64,000 bases of DNA, taken from NCBI GenBank assembly GCA_918026815.1, contig CAKJVC010000030.1, positions 992,001 to 1,056,000 on the forward strand. The letters are read 5' to 3'. Under the pieces are notes generated by a model that was not told the origin of the DNA, ran no database searches, and worked only from the letters and a program-made list of their open reading frames with translations. Of this stretch, positions 24,506 to 36,887 are shown piece after piece. Source of the DNA: Chalara sp. BL73. Its lineage: Eukaryota > Ascomycota > Leotiomycetes > Helotiales. Made by a program: the position numbers and the translations under genes. Position 1 is the first letter of the stretch; every line of letters starts with the position of its first letter.

Positions 24506-25368
24506 ACAGAATCGTAGTAGTGCTGATAAGAGAGGAATGAAGGACAATGAATAGAATAGGAGTATGCTCCCATCGAAATCGCACTGCTAACCATGCTTTG
24601 TCGTGGGTTCAGTGACGCCGCCTTGTATCAAGCATCTTATGTACCGTTCATGGCAACATAAATGTTCCAGAGGCCTACGCGATTCCAGCTGGTTATGGAT
24701 CTCAAGGACATCCAAGCTGAAGATATGCGTATTGTCGTTCCAGATATTGACAGTACATATATTTGATTGGGTTTATTCCGCTTGTTTCACTTTAGTTTCG
24801 AGTTCTTCGTTTCCTAGCGTTTACCAGATCACAATCAGGACCTCCGTAAGTAAATGATTCGCCGGAATGGACGCGCTCATTGAAGCCACAATTGGTCTTG
24901 GTCTTCTCTTTCATGAACTAATTGGGACCGTTATACTTGCCTCTAAACTTCTTTGTTCTACAAAGGCATTGTTCATTTAAGAATGAATCAACCAGGTGGC
25001 TTTCTTTGTTGAAGACGAGACTAGTTCTATCTCTCAAAGCTGATACGATTCTCACCATATTTTTCCTCTAACCCATCCTGGAATTGCTGTTCCTGAGAAT
25101 CACGTCGTACCAGAATAAACCTTGAACAAACATGATCCATGATCATAATTTCTAGAGATGCTAACTTATTTGGATTAAGTCTGAATAGTCTTGGACTTAC
25201 CTATAAGGTAGACCTATAGGCTTCCGATCTTGACGTTTTCAGCTACATCCACATCAATATCCCACAGAACACTCACGCCATCGACCAAGCACAAGCTAAA
25301 TCAGCTGTACTCCCATCATTGAACGAAACACACAAACAACAGAAGCTTCTACAAAAGCCATCACCAAA
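24506..25368. other. No gene recognised
   Basis: No coding frame with recognisable motif. The right end runs into the pyrimidine/CA-rich leader of the Cys-rich protein gene at 25369. Confidence 0.4.
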
Positions 25369-26176
25369 ATGAAAATTTCAATCTCTTTCCTGCTGGCCAC
25401 CGTAAGCGTCGGGCTCGGAAATCTCCTCAACAATACAGGTTCGCTAACCCCGTCAGGGAATCCAGCCACCCCGCAAGCAGGCCCTGGCTTCAGGACGAAT
25501 ATTCCGGTGACACGATCAAGCACTCCGAAGACAAACCTCCAGGCCTCGTCGCGTGGCTCACCATCTGCCCCTACCAAGGCTCCAGTCGCCAGCGGCTGCG
25601 CACTCAAAGGCGAATGCCAACACAACGACGTCAACTGCATCGATGCGAAACGATACCAGTACTGCAAGGTCGCCTCCTTTGACTGCAAAATATCCCACGC
25701 CAAATGCACGCCTATCGTAACGTGGTCCGATCCACAAGCCATAGTTCCCGGTGGCGAATGTGCGCCAGCAGCAATCAAGGCGGCGCCTAATGGTCGCGAC
25801 AAGCAAGCGGCCAACTCAACAGCTGCCACCGGCGGTCCGCAGGTGGGAAAGTGCCCCAATGCCAGGGCACCACAACTGCGTCAGCGGCATGGCCGTGCAG
25901 GTCTGCTCTGGTGATCTCGATTGGTCTGCTCCGAAACCGGTCCCTGGCGGAACGCACTGCTCCCCGCTGCGCCAGGCTCACACTCTCGAGCTGATCCCTC
26001 ACGCAACGCCGACAAACGCCAGCGGAAGCACGGCTCCTCCAGTGCCCCAAAGCATTGCTGCTGAAGAGAGCGTGGCTTTGTTACCTGTGAATATCGGTAG
26101 CGGACATCCTCTTGAGCCTTCACTTATAATAATAGCTATGACACTCCTCGTGAGCTCTACACTCGCTATAACCTAG
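25369..26176 (+). pseudogene. Cys-rich surface protein with duplicated module, one frameshift
   Basis: Starts MKISISFLLATVSVGLG, a signal peptide, followed by a Ser/Thr/Pro-rich linker. The first module reads CALKGECQHNDVNC then QYCKV...C...W and ends VPGGECAP. A second copy of the same pattern, NCVSGMAVQVC...W and ending VPGGTHCSP, is in another frame starting near 25850, so a one-base shift separates the copies. The second frame continues through a Thr/Ser/Pro-rich stretch to a hydrophobic tail (SLIIIAMTLLVSSTLA) and a stop at 26174, as in a GPI-anchored protein. An in-phase intron from GTGGGA at about 25841 to CAG at about 25899 would bypass the shift but would remove half of the second module. 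Similar modules occur in fungal secreted proteins tied to carbohydrates; function here unknown. Confidence 0.6.
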
Positions 26177-27544
26177 AGAGCAAGTCAAGTAGAGTGAAAG
26201 GGAGATAGAAAATCTTGTTACTCAAGGCTGTCCCAAGAGATAGTGCTTCCGGAGAAATTGTAGATACACAAAATATTGAAATTAGAAAGGCGTAATCCTC
26301 CATGCATTACAAGATAGTCTCAATCTAATTCCTTTGAACAGAAATATGTGCGGTATAACTTCGTCCCGAAATCTCTCTTCCCTTCACAACGTTCAAGTTT
26401 TCATTCAATGTTCATGCGTACGCCATCCCCACCTCTCTGACGCCAAAAATATAGTGGGTATAAATGGCAGGCAATTCAATAAGTATTCTTAGCATCACTC
26501 ATTCAGCAGGCGTCGTGTCACAAGATTGGGAATATCGCCATCGAGCCTAATACAAATGTTGTACAGGCTTATTCTAATACACACTCGTTTGTTTTTGTAG
26601 CAGAGAAAAGACCACTAACCTGGGAGCCTGGGTGGCTTCTCCAGTGCAACAAAGGTGAGGCAACACGACCGTAAAAGCTTGTACTGATTGGTAAATAATG
26701 TAAGCCACAGGGAAACGAAGAGAATGTATGAAACATTGTGGGAATTCTGTCAATCCACAATTAGTCACACGTTTACCACTTGAATATTAGTTAGATGATA
26801 TGTTTGTTTCGTATCACTAAAAATCAACGGTATTCTACTAAAGCGCTTTTTTTGACAAAAACATCTGCATCCTTACTCGCCCATGATTTCCAAAGTAGTG
26901 AATGACATTGTGGAACCTCTCGGACTGGATAAATTCGTGTATCCCTCCGATCCACCGGAATAGAGCTGTCTGTTTGATGGGGTGAACATATTACCCGATC
27001 AGCCCTCACCACAATATCCGGGTTACTGATGACCCAACTCCAGAAAGTAATAGTATCGGGCAACAAATATATCAGACCCTCCGCACACAATGGCCGACAC
27101 GGTTTAGTGGAATCCCTTCCAATAATTCATCGGTATCAGAGTCTCGTCACAATGATCAAATATTACTTGTGTTGCAAGTGCGGTGACTTGATTTAAGTGT
27201 GCGGCCGAAGGTGCGGGAGTGAGGCTCTATATACATAAGGACTGTGCAGGATGATCTTATGCACTTTGCGGAAACAGGGTTTGCTCAGGAATTCTTTTTA
27301 AGCGATGTATTATTAATATCAGCTATTGTTTGCGTGAAATGCAAGATAGTCGTGCTAACTATATAAGGATAGTCTTGCCATATTAGAAATCCTTGCGCTT
27401 AGAAATGCAAGTATAATCTCACTAATCCCATTCGAAAAAAGTCAAGCATAAATAACCTTCTTCGGAGAGTGCTCCGAAAACAAAGCCTAGCAAAAGAGCT
27501 AGATGCTTCATGAAAAATAGGGTGTCTCACAAATCATCTCTAAG
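26177..27544. other. No gene recognised
   Basis: A minus-strand frame of 88 codons at 26824-27090 has no recognisable motif and no supporting splice structure. The rest is AT-rich intergenic DNA ending at the stop of the P450 gene. Confidence 0.35.
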
Positions 27545-29695
27545 TTAGGTCCTGACAGTTTCCGAGTCTAAACCAAACTTTGCTGCCTTATGTTGAACAT
27601 CGTTGAGCAAGACATTAATATCTTTCTCCGTACCAGCCCAGTCACGTCGAATGACTTCCTCAATGTGTCTGCTTCGAGGTGTGAATTTAGCCTATTCGAG
27701 TCATGATTAGTACGATCTCAATTTTGAATTTAATGAGACAAACCTCAAAAGGAACTGGTCCAGTGCTTAAACCTTGAGTCCACTCCATGTCATTTGGCTT
27801 CTTTCCAACACCCTCGATATCGAAAGCCCAGAGTAGTCTCGCAAATATCATACAGAGAGAATTCTTTGCAATATATTGACCAGGGCAGATACGTCGACCA
27901 AATCCCCATCCTACGACAGGAAGGCTCTGGTTCTCGATCCAGCGTGAGGGATTGAACTCACTTGGATTGGTGAAAACAGAGGTATCCTGGGATAGACCCC
28001 ACGTATTTCCCAGAACGGTGCTGCCTTTCGGAATGCGGTATCCCAAATATGTATCTTCTTCAGTAGTTGCATGTGGAAGAGCCAATGTCTTGATGAAGCT
28101 CGTTAGCTAGTTTCAGCGTGAGGGTATCTTCTGGTAGGAGGAACTCACAGTGACTGGGTGCCAACGAAGGATCTCTCTGAAAAGAGCATCTATGTATGGC
28201 ATATTCTTGAGATCCTGGAAGTCAGGCATGCGACTATAATAACCAAATTAGCGGTTGTCTACATAGAAAGTAAAAATTTCCAGGTTGAAAGCTCCGATAG
28301 TTGGAAGTAATGCCAAAATTGTAGTTGTGCTCAGTATTGTCCCGGATTTACTCACTCATAGCCAACAACGCTGTAGACTTCACCACGAGCCTTTTTCATT
28401 ATTTCAGGATGTAAAATAGCGGCAAGAACGAAGAAGTTTAAAGTATGCACACTGGTTTCAGTACCGGCTGAAAATACCATGCCAATATGATAAGCCAGCT
28501 CAACACGTGGAAATACTTGTGACCCTTCATTGTCGAGAACATGCTTACTCCAGTTCCAGGAAGGCATATTTTCCGCCGAGGCCATATTTCGGAGATGAAC
28601 GGCTTCTTCATATTTGTATAGCTTATCTGCAAAACGCTTCCATGGTGCTAGGAATCGAGGCAGATAGTTCAGGATTGGAAGGGAATCGACAATCCAATAC
28701 CCGACACGAGTTGCCTTGACGAAGTCGTGGCCAATTTGTTGAATCTCTCGTGCTTCAGTCTCTACATATTAGAATCTCGTAGTTAGTTTACCAATTTAAG
28801 AATGCCTCTAGAGTCCGAAGATGTTTCAGGAGCGAAGTATTCACAGGACATGGTGTTTAAGGAGTACATCATCCATGTCTCGAGAGCAAAACGTCTCACG
28901 GAACAGTTCACCACAGTAGCTTTCACTCTGGGAGCCCGACACTTACCATCGCCACTTGGAAGTCGTTTCCCGTAACACAAAGCAAATAAGAGGCTTGACG
29001 CGTAGCGTAGAAAACTATTGGAGAAATCGTTGGAGCTGAGAAGCTCGACTATGAGATGTTTGCTTTCGAGACTGTTGACGATAATAGTTAGTAAGCAGAC
29101 GGCCAGTTAAGAAGGGGAATGGTTTAGACCACTCTGTAACGCCATGGGAGATAAGCGAGGCTCAGAGCAAGCTACGAGGTCTCAATCCTACGGTGACATA
29201 CTCTTGAACTGGGGTGTAGCTTTGCGAGACACTATTATTGAGATAGGACCCTTGCAGGCGCTGATGGGCTCGAAAGCGTGCATCGTATGGCATCATACCC
29301 GTGTATAAGCCCCTTGTGACACAGTCGCCAGCCATTGGCATGTGAGGTCTAGAGCTGTAAATGCTTCCGCGTTTATCGAGGAGTTCCTTGGCAGTAGCAC
29401 AGTCGCCTACAATGACAACATTGCTTAGACCATACTTGAGCTTGTATACTGGGCCATACTCCTTGCTCCACTCGTGGTACTTGCGGCAAGCGAATTCTGT
29501 GGGGGCTTGATGAAGATTACCAATGAATGGAAGTGGAGAGGGACCAGGAAGTTCCTTGAGAGTACCCTGAAATTGATTGACGGTGACGGCGAAGGCGATA
29601 AGGAGGAGGAAAAGTAGGGCTGCTGAGGCCGGTGAGAGAATAACTAGCTTGCTTGATTCGATCCCCCCCCAAAACGGTATGAACGTGTCGGACAT
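27545..29695 (-). CDS. Cytochrome P450 monooxygenase
   Basis: Six exons on the minus strand: 29202-29695, 28947-29071, 28356-28761, 28149-28233, 27744-28088 and 27545-27691. All phases agree and give 533 residues, normal for a fungal microsomal P450. Residues about 18-40 form the N-terminal membrane anchor, followed by the proline hinge LPGPSPLPFIG. The I-helix oxygen site is AGTETS at about 304-309, the ExxR pair is EILR at 362-365, and the heme loop GWGFGRRICPG puts the thiolate cysteine at about 438. Overall the sequence resembles the group annotated as O-methylsterigmatocystin-oxidoreductase-like. It acts in the ER with NADPH-P450 reductase; the substrate is unknown. It has no obvious partner gene next to it, and no lesion was seen. 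Confidence 0.93.
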
Positions 29696-30116
29696 ATTGA
29701 CAGAAAACGTAAGGTTTGGACAGACAGCTACAACGATACAGAATGATTCCCTGAAAGCAGAATTGAGAGAGACAAGTAGGCGAAGGGAGTGAGAGGTAAG
29801 GAGAATTCCACAGCGTAAAGAAATGTGGTTATATAAGTCAGGATGCTAGGGGACGTGTGATCAGGACGTCGAACTTTAGTGTTGGTGCGTCCATGCCTAT
29901 TCCGACGGCGACTTCTGAACTTGTCGTCATTCAGTTAGGCTTCAATGGCATTGGTGGTAGGCACGTTCTTCTTCTTCGTGCCTTCTTCCTTGGACCCAAG
30001 CCCCATATTGTACGTAGCTCAACCTTTGACCCAATTGGGAAGAGAGCTGGCCGTGAGAGGAAGTGACACCCAATCACAATCGGAGCCGCCCGACAATCTA
30101 GATGCTTCACATGATA

Positions 30117-30150
<34 letters not shown>

Positions 30151-32496
30151 TTTGCAATACCAAAGACAGCGCAACTTTCAGAAGACGCATAAGCATGGTA
30201 TTGGCTAGAAGCAGAGATGAAGAGCACAGCGCTAGAGGATATTCGCGAATACTTGCTACCAAACAAACCTCTGCTCTGTACCTTGCTTGTCTCAGCCTCT
30301 TTCTGATTCAAGATGTATAAGCATACTAACATCAGATTGTAAGAACGAATCGTTTTCCCTTTTCTTCATTTTCATTTTCATTGTCTCGGGTTCGGGTTGT
30401 TATAAGCAGCCATAATTTTCAGAGCCTTTCCCGCCAGTGTGTACGCAACACACAGTTTTCAACACCAACAACGAATGCTGACGCTGACACCAACTTACTT
30501 GCTCCGCCACCTATGAAAGGGAAATGCGGTATGGCTTTTAGATAACATGATCTCTCCACCGATCAACTTAAAAGGATGGTCGACGACTTGCTGTGGCTGA
30601 ACTCCGAGTCTATTGCTTCTTTTGAGACCACAATTACGCGCTGTGAATCGTAAAGCTATGGAGATAGCATTCGCCTTGGGTCTTACAACATCCTTAGGTG
30701 TCCACTGAGGCTCTGGTGTGACACACCAATACCAACGTCAGATCCAGAAGTTGGCTGAGCCTAGAGAACAGTGTCCGAGATCCATCTCTTCTCTTTTTGT
30801 TGGAAGGCCGCAAATCTTGCTCTGAGTATCCACGGGTCTTCCCCATAGTCACCATGAACTAAATGGGGGTGTTGGAGGTTCGATGGCATATGCATGTAGT
30901 GATCGACAGATCTCTCCAACAACACGGTTGTTGGGCTTCTGGGTCATGTGTAGCTTTTGGTGGCTAGATATCATAAGATACAAAAGAAACTAGTAATAAA
31001 AATGGGTCAGTCGAAGCGGCAGCTTACCAATGACATTGAGGCATATGGTAATCATTCATCTGATGATTCCCATCATACAGCTGTTGAGGTGACTTCTTGT
31101 ATATGGGGGGGTGGTGACTCTTGGCGCTGACCAAGAGGGGCCTCAGCTTGTGTTCAAGTGAACAACCACAACAACAAACCAATACCAAGAGATGCTTCCA
31201 GCACACTCCCAGCATAATGTCTCTACAGCATATTTCCTGGCAGCATTCATCATACATGTCTACTTGTGCGCGCATTTATGTAGTAGAGATTTAGTGGCAG
31301 GAGGAACAAGCACCACAGAAGTACACACATGTTGTAAGTGTACCTCATGAGAAGGAGATGCTTGTGCAACTACTGATAGTTATCCAATGTCAGTTGCCAA
31401 TTCAAGTAATTATTGACCATGCTTTCAGCGCCTCCAGCTAGAGGGAAACATACGTGGATGAGGTCCTTTAGTATCGCACACAATGAGTTGGGAATGGACG
31501 CGAATGCTTGGGAATCAAGTTGAATCAAGCCACGAAGCTTCCCGATCGAAACTTGCCGAATATGCCGTCTGACGCTTCTTGTCGGCGAAGAGGCACCATC
31601 AACTGGAGATGAGCAGCAGGTCTAGAGCTAAGCTCATCGCAGAGCTTCCTAACTTGGTGCCCCAAGAAGTCTATTTAGACCTGCTGCCAGAGCTCCGAAG
31701 ATGTCGCTGATTTGCTGCATAAGATAGACGGGCCGCTCATCCTGCTCTCAAGCGGAGCTCGGCATGAATGTTTGCCTTCATTTCGCCCATTGTTTTCAAT
31801 TGCTCGAAATATCTCGCTGTTGCATTTCCCGTTCCTTTTTAGTTTTATCTGAGAGAGCTCATTTTCAGATCACTTTGAGAATTTGATATTCTTTTTGCTA
31901 TGTACACTATCTCAAGGCAACCATGAAAATGGGAAGCTGTATCGGTTTATTCAGAAACCTCCTTTATATACAACATGGGACAGGCGGAGGGTATGCTTCC
32001 GCATTTGGCTGCCAAGATATGACTATTACTTCTCAGCCTTAAGCTTCATTGAAATGGCGCCCCATCTTGCGGCTCTGAAGCAAGCAATATGCAGACAGGC
32101 ATGTGGTTAATTGCTATTTCGACATAGTTTCAGTTGGCGCAACCAACAGTTGATGTAAGTGCCAAGGCATCCTTACATCGTCGTGATTATTGGTGGACAT
32201 GAAAAAAACCTTACCGAGACAACATCAACGGCTGTTTACATCTCGAGGAAACTCTAACCAATGATGACCTTGTTTCTATGGTTAACTCGTCAATGCCGAG
32301 ACTGTTAAATGAAATATTCATTTACTAAAAACTGTCAGATGGTCGCATATGCTTTTAATCACCTGTGATGTGACTTCCCCCAGGTAGTAAGTTATAGATG
32401 GTGTTGCTGGACATGACTCGACCAGTGTACATAATAAATTGATTGACCTGCTATAGATGCAAAAGATCCTCATTAATTTTGATCCTATCATCCGCA
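29696..32496. other. 2.8 kb without recognised gene
   Basis: Holds the P450 promoter at the left and the AA9 promoter at the right. Contains an (AT)14 microsatellite. Open frames are short and featureless on both strands. Confidence 0.4.
30121..30148. repeat. (AT)14 microsatellite
   Basis: Perfect AT dinucleotide run, preceded by an imperfect ATGATATGAT. It lies about 430 bases upstream of the P450 start. Confidence 0.95.
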
Positions 32497-33700
32497 ATGG
32501 TGGCTGTAAATATCTCTCTCATATCTGCTCTCAGCTTCGCTAGTCTTGTATCTGCCCATGGATACCTAGCAAGTATTCTGGTCAACGGTGTCTCGTACCC
32601 AGTATGTGATAAACTTCAATGTTAAAGTCGATATGATCAAGTATTAACAACTCACAGGGCTGGGCACCGTTCTCCGACCCCTATATCACACCGGAGCCTG
32701 TCAGGTACGACCGAAGGATCGCAGACAATGGCCCGGTCACGGACTTCACATCTAAGAACATAACGTAAGAATGGAGCTTCCTCATTCAAATACACTACAT
32801 TTGGGCTTTACTGCGCGAGACGCTGAATTTTATAGATGCAACAATGGAGGTAATCTTCCTGCCAAAGGAATAATTCCTATCAAAGCCGGTGACAAAATGT
32901 AATTGCCCCTTCTCAGATGATGCGGAGTCATCAGAGACAAAATACAAAATACTTACTTACAATGTATAGAAAATTTGTCTGGGATCAGTGGGGGTCATCA
33001 CATAGCGGTCCAGTCATGACGTTTGTGCTCCTATTCTTATCATATCTGCGAATGCCCCATAACAAAATATATCAGCTATCTTGCTAAATGCACACCGAAT
33101 TGCGCATCTTTCAAAGGAGATTCCGGGAACGTCTGGGTGAAGATCGATCAAATGGCCTATGACACAACGAAGACACCACCTTGGGGGTCTGACTATCTCG
33201 CCAAAATTGGGGCTGCATGGACGGTCACAATTCCTCCTACAAGTAAGCAACTTTGCTGCAGACCCATAACTACTATTAGTTGCATTCAGCAAATACTAAT
33301 AGGCCTATTCAGTCGCGCCTGGAGAATATTTAATTAGACATGAGATTCTAGGATTGCATGTTGCAGGCACAAGATTTGGCGCCCAGTTCTATCCGTAAGT
33401 CAGGCCGCAGCTAAAGAGGTCACGATCAACGTCGGGCTGTGAACACTAACTCGAGCCAGATCTTGCACACACCTCAGCATCTCTGGTACTGGAACTGCTA
33501 ACCCAACAGGGATCGCTCTGCCGGGAGCCTATAATCCAGATGACACAAACGGGGTATGTCTTCATCTCGTGCTCTATATATGCATAAATCCTAACTTCAA
33601 CTAGGTCTTGGTAGAGCTTTGGAGAGTCAACGCAGGCCAGGTCACTTACGTGGCACCAGGTGGAGCAGTCTGGTCCGGAGCTGTCCCTGGCGTCAACTGA
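32497..33700 (+). CDS. AA9 lytic polysaccharide monooxygenase (formerly GH61)
   Basis: Eight exons: 32497-32601, 32658-32764, 32836-32898, 32970-33020, 33076-33242, 33313-33394, 33460-33553 and 33605-33700. All phases agree and give 254 residues. A 20-residue signal peptide ending LVSA is followed by HGYL, so the mature N-terminal histidine of the copper brace is His21. The second copper ligand is His103 in GSSHSGP. The axial tyrosine is Tyr191 in QFYP, with the conserved Gln189 two residues before it, and the RHEI motif precedes it at about 173. No CBM1 domain or GPI signal follows. The enzyme is secreted and oxidatively cleaves cellulose or hemicellulose using a reductant and O2/H2O2. Complete and apparently functional. 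Confidence 0.95.
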
Positions 33701-34198
33701 TGAGTGCCGTTTAACGAAATGGGAATAGTAGTAAATTGGGATGCTGGTTTCATTCATTGATGTCTCTCAAATTTTTACTCCTCCAATTACTGTCTCTCAG
33801 TTTCCGGCATGTATATCGAAAATTCATCTGAAATTGATCCATTGCACTGCTGGCTCCAACTCATTTTTATTTGCGAGCAGATTAGCAAGTGAAAATCATC
33901 GTCTTGCATGACCCGTAGAAAACTTATCCGTTTCCAACTTTCCTTCGGCTTTAACATTAAATTCGTGAAGCTGTTCACGTTAGCTTCTGCAATGCTGTTA
34001 GTTTCCGGTGCGATTGATTCAGGGGAAAAGCATATCCGACCCCACATGTGCCCGCGATGCTCAAGTTCATCATGAGAGCGCCATGCTAGAAAATTGCTTT
34101 GTTATTTTTCTACAAGTTGAAACATATCCTTTAAACAAGCTATTCCTGTTATATAAGTTGATCTCCAAGCTGCGCACAAAGGTCAGGACAGACCAAAA
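33701..34198. other. No gene recognised
   Basis: Short intergenic region between two plus-strand genes. No coding frame with motifs; a TATATAAG-like box near 34150 could serve the next gene. Confidence 0.4.
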
Positions 34199-34876
34199 AT
34201 GGCCGCCTCCACAGCCGTGAGTCGATCCCCCCTTCCATCTCCAGAACAGAAAAACCAAATGCCCATACAGCCTCACAGAAGGCAAAATTCCGTGTTCAAC
34301 CACGTCGCCATTTCGGTGCCCAGCGTAGAGGAGGCAGCGGACTGGTATGTGGTTTGCTCGTTCCTCCGAACCAAGACCAAAACTCAAACGCCTCACCCAG
34401 GTATCAGGAGGTCTTTGGCTTCCGCCGCATACGAAGCGACCGGTTCACCGACCGTGCCGTCTCGCCGGATGGGCCGATCTTCAAGATCTACCCTCCGTCG
34501 CTGAGCAAGGTAAACGGGGCGTGGATGAGCTGCGGGAACGGCGTCGGGTTTGAGATCTTTGAGTTTCAGAACCCAAAGTACGAGAAGGCGAGGGATTTTG
34601 AGACGCAGTATCACCAGGGGGGGTTCTTTCACATTGCTGTTACTGTTGCTGATCCAAGTGAGCTTTGTTCTTTGAGGTCAGGGAAGGGGAAATTCTGCTA
34701 ATGGGTTGCCGACGGTAGATGCAACTGTGAAATTGGCGAGCGAGCTCGGGGGAAAGCAGATTGGAGAGACATGCGACATATATGGGGAGAAGGTGCTTTA
34801 TCTGCAGGATCCGTGGGGCAATGTTATTGAGTGTCTTAGTTGTAGCTTCGAGCAGTTGATGGGAAATAGAGGGTAG
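34199..34876 (+). CDS. Glyoxalase/VOC-superfamily protein
   Basis: Three exons, 34199-34344, 34401-34657 and 34719-34876, with consistent phases, give 186 residues. It has one vicinal-oxygen-chelate domain made of two beta-alpha-beta-beta-beta modules. Likely metal ligands are His35 in FNHVAISV, a glutamate in FEIFEF (100-103), His126 in FHIAVTV and Glu172 in PWGNVIECLS. The spacing is that of lactoylglutathione-lyase/bleomycin-resistance-like proteins. Residues 1-30 are a polar, probably flexible leader without a signal peptide, so a cytosolic enzyme is likely. Substrate not predictable; such proteins include lyases, dioxygenases and drug-binding forms. Confidence 0.88.
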
Positions 34877-35073
34877 GAAAGGTGCTCATAATATCAGGTC
34901 GTATCTGAAGAACTTGATACTTCTTTGTGAGACTTCACAAACAGAAATACTGCTGTCCAGAAGTACCCTGATGCACACGCATAGCGGGGATTTAAGAACA
35001 TCACTATCCTCATACAAGCCACGTGAAAGGGTGGTAAGAGGGTGATTGTATGAATCACGTGTTGCGTTTATTT

Positions 35074-36138
35074 TCATGAAAAGGTAATAACCATCTTCGT
35101 GGTACTTTTCCCTTGCTTCATCGCTTCTATCATCTGCGGCACAAAGTCAAGTGATGGATATGCTTCGATCTCAGGCTGAGTGTTATGTTCGACAATAAAC
35201 CAAGAGCTTCGGAGATCCTCTGCGGAATTCCGGTTGAATCCTCGAACCTTTGACGTCCCTCTCGCGATATCCAACGCATCAAAAGTAACACCCTTCTCCG
35301 GTAGCCCCACACACATCAACACGCCTCCAAGTCCATTCGTTGCAAGCTTCCGCACCTCCGAGACGTATTTTTTATTCGTCCGCGAATTAAAGACGTAATC
35401 TATTCCTTGAGCTTGCAGATGGCTAGAACATCGTCGCTGATGCCTACACCTATTACCTGATATCCCATGGCTTTGACATACTAGGTCGCGAGCTGGCCTG
35501 AACATCCACAGCCAATAATCACGAGACATTGTCCAGGCTGTAGCTCACATGATACCACGCAATGACATGCTTTTTTTTTCGTCAGTTTTCCATCTCCTTC
35601 ATTGATTAAGACGACCCTCACAGGTAATACCAGCGCAAAATATTGGTGCCGCGGTACTCAAGTCCAGAGCCTCCTGCAACGCAATCGCGCTATGATAATC
35701 CACCAATGCATACTCAGTGAAGAACCCGTCGAGCGTGAATCCCTGAGTCCAGCTCTCCTTCCGTAACAATGGTTGTTATGAACCATGCAGCCTTCGCAGT
35801 CCAAACAGCACCCGATGGTGTACAGAAAGCCAACTGCATCACCAACTTTGACGCCATTTCCTTCGGCAGATGGATGGAGTTTGAAGACGTAGCCGGCGCC
35901 TTCGTGCCCAAGTGCTATTGGTTTTGTGCCGCCTGCTCCTGCGAAGACTTCACCCATGGACATGAGGTCGCTGTGGCAGAGCGTCGCAGAGGTGATTTTG
36001 ACGAGGAACTCATTTCCTCGTGGTTCGGGGATGGGGACTTAGTTTATAGCCACTTTGAGGTTGATCTCAGGAATATCAGCTTGATGTAGTCGCGCATTTG
36101 AGGAAATTTACTGACCGGTCCCATTGTACTGCTTTCAT
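35074..36138 (-). pseudogene. Zinc-dependent alcohol dehydrogenase, dead copy
   Basis: Read in pieces on the minus strand. The start MKAVQWD lies at 36138. A frame break follows near 36090, then an in-frame TAA just before VPIPEPRGNEFLVKI. The catalytic zinc motif TLCHSDL and GHEGAG are present, and the four structural-zinc cysteines are seen in CCLDCEGC...C. Another frame break follows after the last cysteine, before GFTLDGFFTEYALVDY. The nucleotide-binding loop reads IGCGCSGQLAT, where relatives have GCGGLG, and is followed by a stop and a further shift before the C-terminal domain, which is open from about 35410 to the stop at 35074. Three or more lesions make it a pseudogene. Intact relatives (about 340 residues) oxidise alcohols with NAD+. 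Confidence 0.85.
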
Positions 36139-36833
36139 TGTTCTCAGCATCTCCAAATCGTTCTTTAGAAATTAGGTTTTGCTCATGGTGAGTTCTTGAT
36201 ACACAATGGACACTGTCTACGTTTGTCCGCCTGAATAACTTCACTATGGCACGCCGCCGGCGCAAGCTCCTCATAACACCGATGGATTTTGATACCCTGC
36301 GATTTAAGTAGCTAAGCTAAACACAGTTTAGATGTGCCTGAAGCTAGCTAGAACCTGTATGCAAGTCAACATTTGAGTTTGTGGGGTAACCCCGCGATGC
36401 CCCTCCTCCAGGTTGTGGAAGTCATTTTCCGTCTGCCAAGAATATATCTTCCGAAAAGAACGGTTTTTGGCACGATGTTTCATCGCCGAAAAAGCTCAGA
36501 TATCTCTACTTCGAGATCGGTGAACACGGTATATTCAAGTTCAAGTTTCCGTCAAGGTAAAAGTGCTGGAACGGAAGCGTCTAGGTAGGTAAAAGCCCAC
36601 CAGAAGCCCGCTCCATGCGATAACCCCTGGATTTAGCGAGGTCGTTCATCTAATCCCGTCTATTCGCCATCAACTTTCTGCAAGCCTCAACCACGCACTT
36701 TAATCGTATTCCCCTAAAGATCAGCATAACGCAGCGTTACGCTCTCTGTCTATCTCCCAACGCACCGGCCGGTACAGCCCTCTCTCGGGTCTCCTTTTCT
36801 CCCGCTGCCACAACCTTCTTTCACATCGCCTCG

Positions 36834-36858
36834 GGATCAGGATCAGGATCAGTATCAG
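36834..36858 (+). repeat. GATCAG short tandem repeat
   Basis: About four copies of the 6-bp unit GATCAG, the last ones altered to TATCAG. It ends five bases before the palindrome at 36864. Confidence 0.8.
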
Positions 36859-36863
36859 TAACG

Positions 36864-36887
36864 GCGGTGTGAAACATTTCACACCGC
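36864..36887. promoter_or_regulatory. Perfect 11-bp inverted repeat with 2-base centre
   Basis: Arms GCGGTGTGAAA and TTTCACACCGC are exact reverse complements separated by CA. It lies in intergenic DNA about 440 bases beyond the CSE1 stop. It could be a binding site for a dimeric (for example Zn2Cys6 or bHLH/bZIP) regulator or a hairpin in a transcript. No function is shown by the sequence itself. Confidence 0.5.

Noticed and set aside
26824..27090. Minus-strand 88-codon open frame
   Set aside because: No recognisable domain and no splice partners.
29187..29202. P450 first-intron donor at GTAGGA (exon ending 29192)
   Set aside because: It puts the next exon out of frame; the GTATGT donor (exon ending 29202) restores QDLESKH, as expected in the family.
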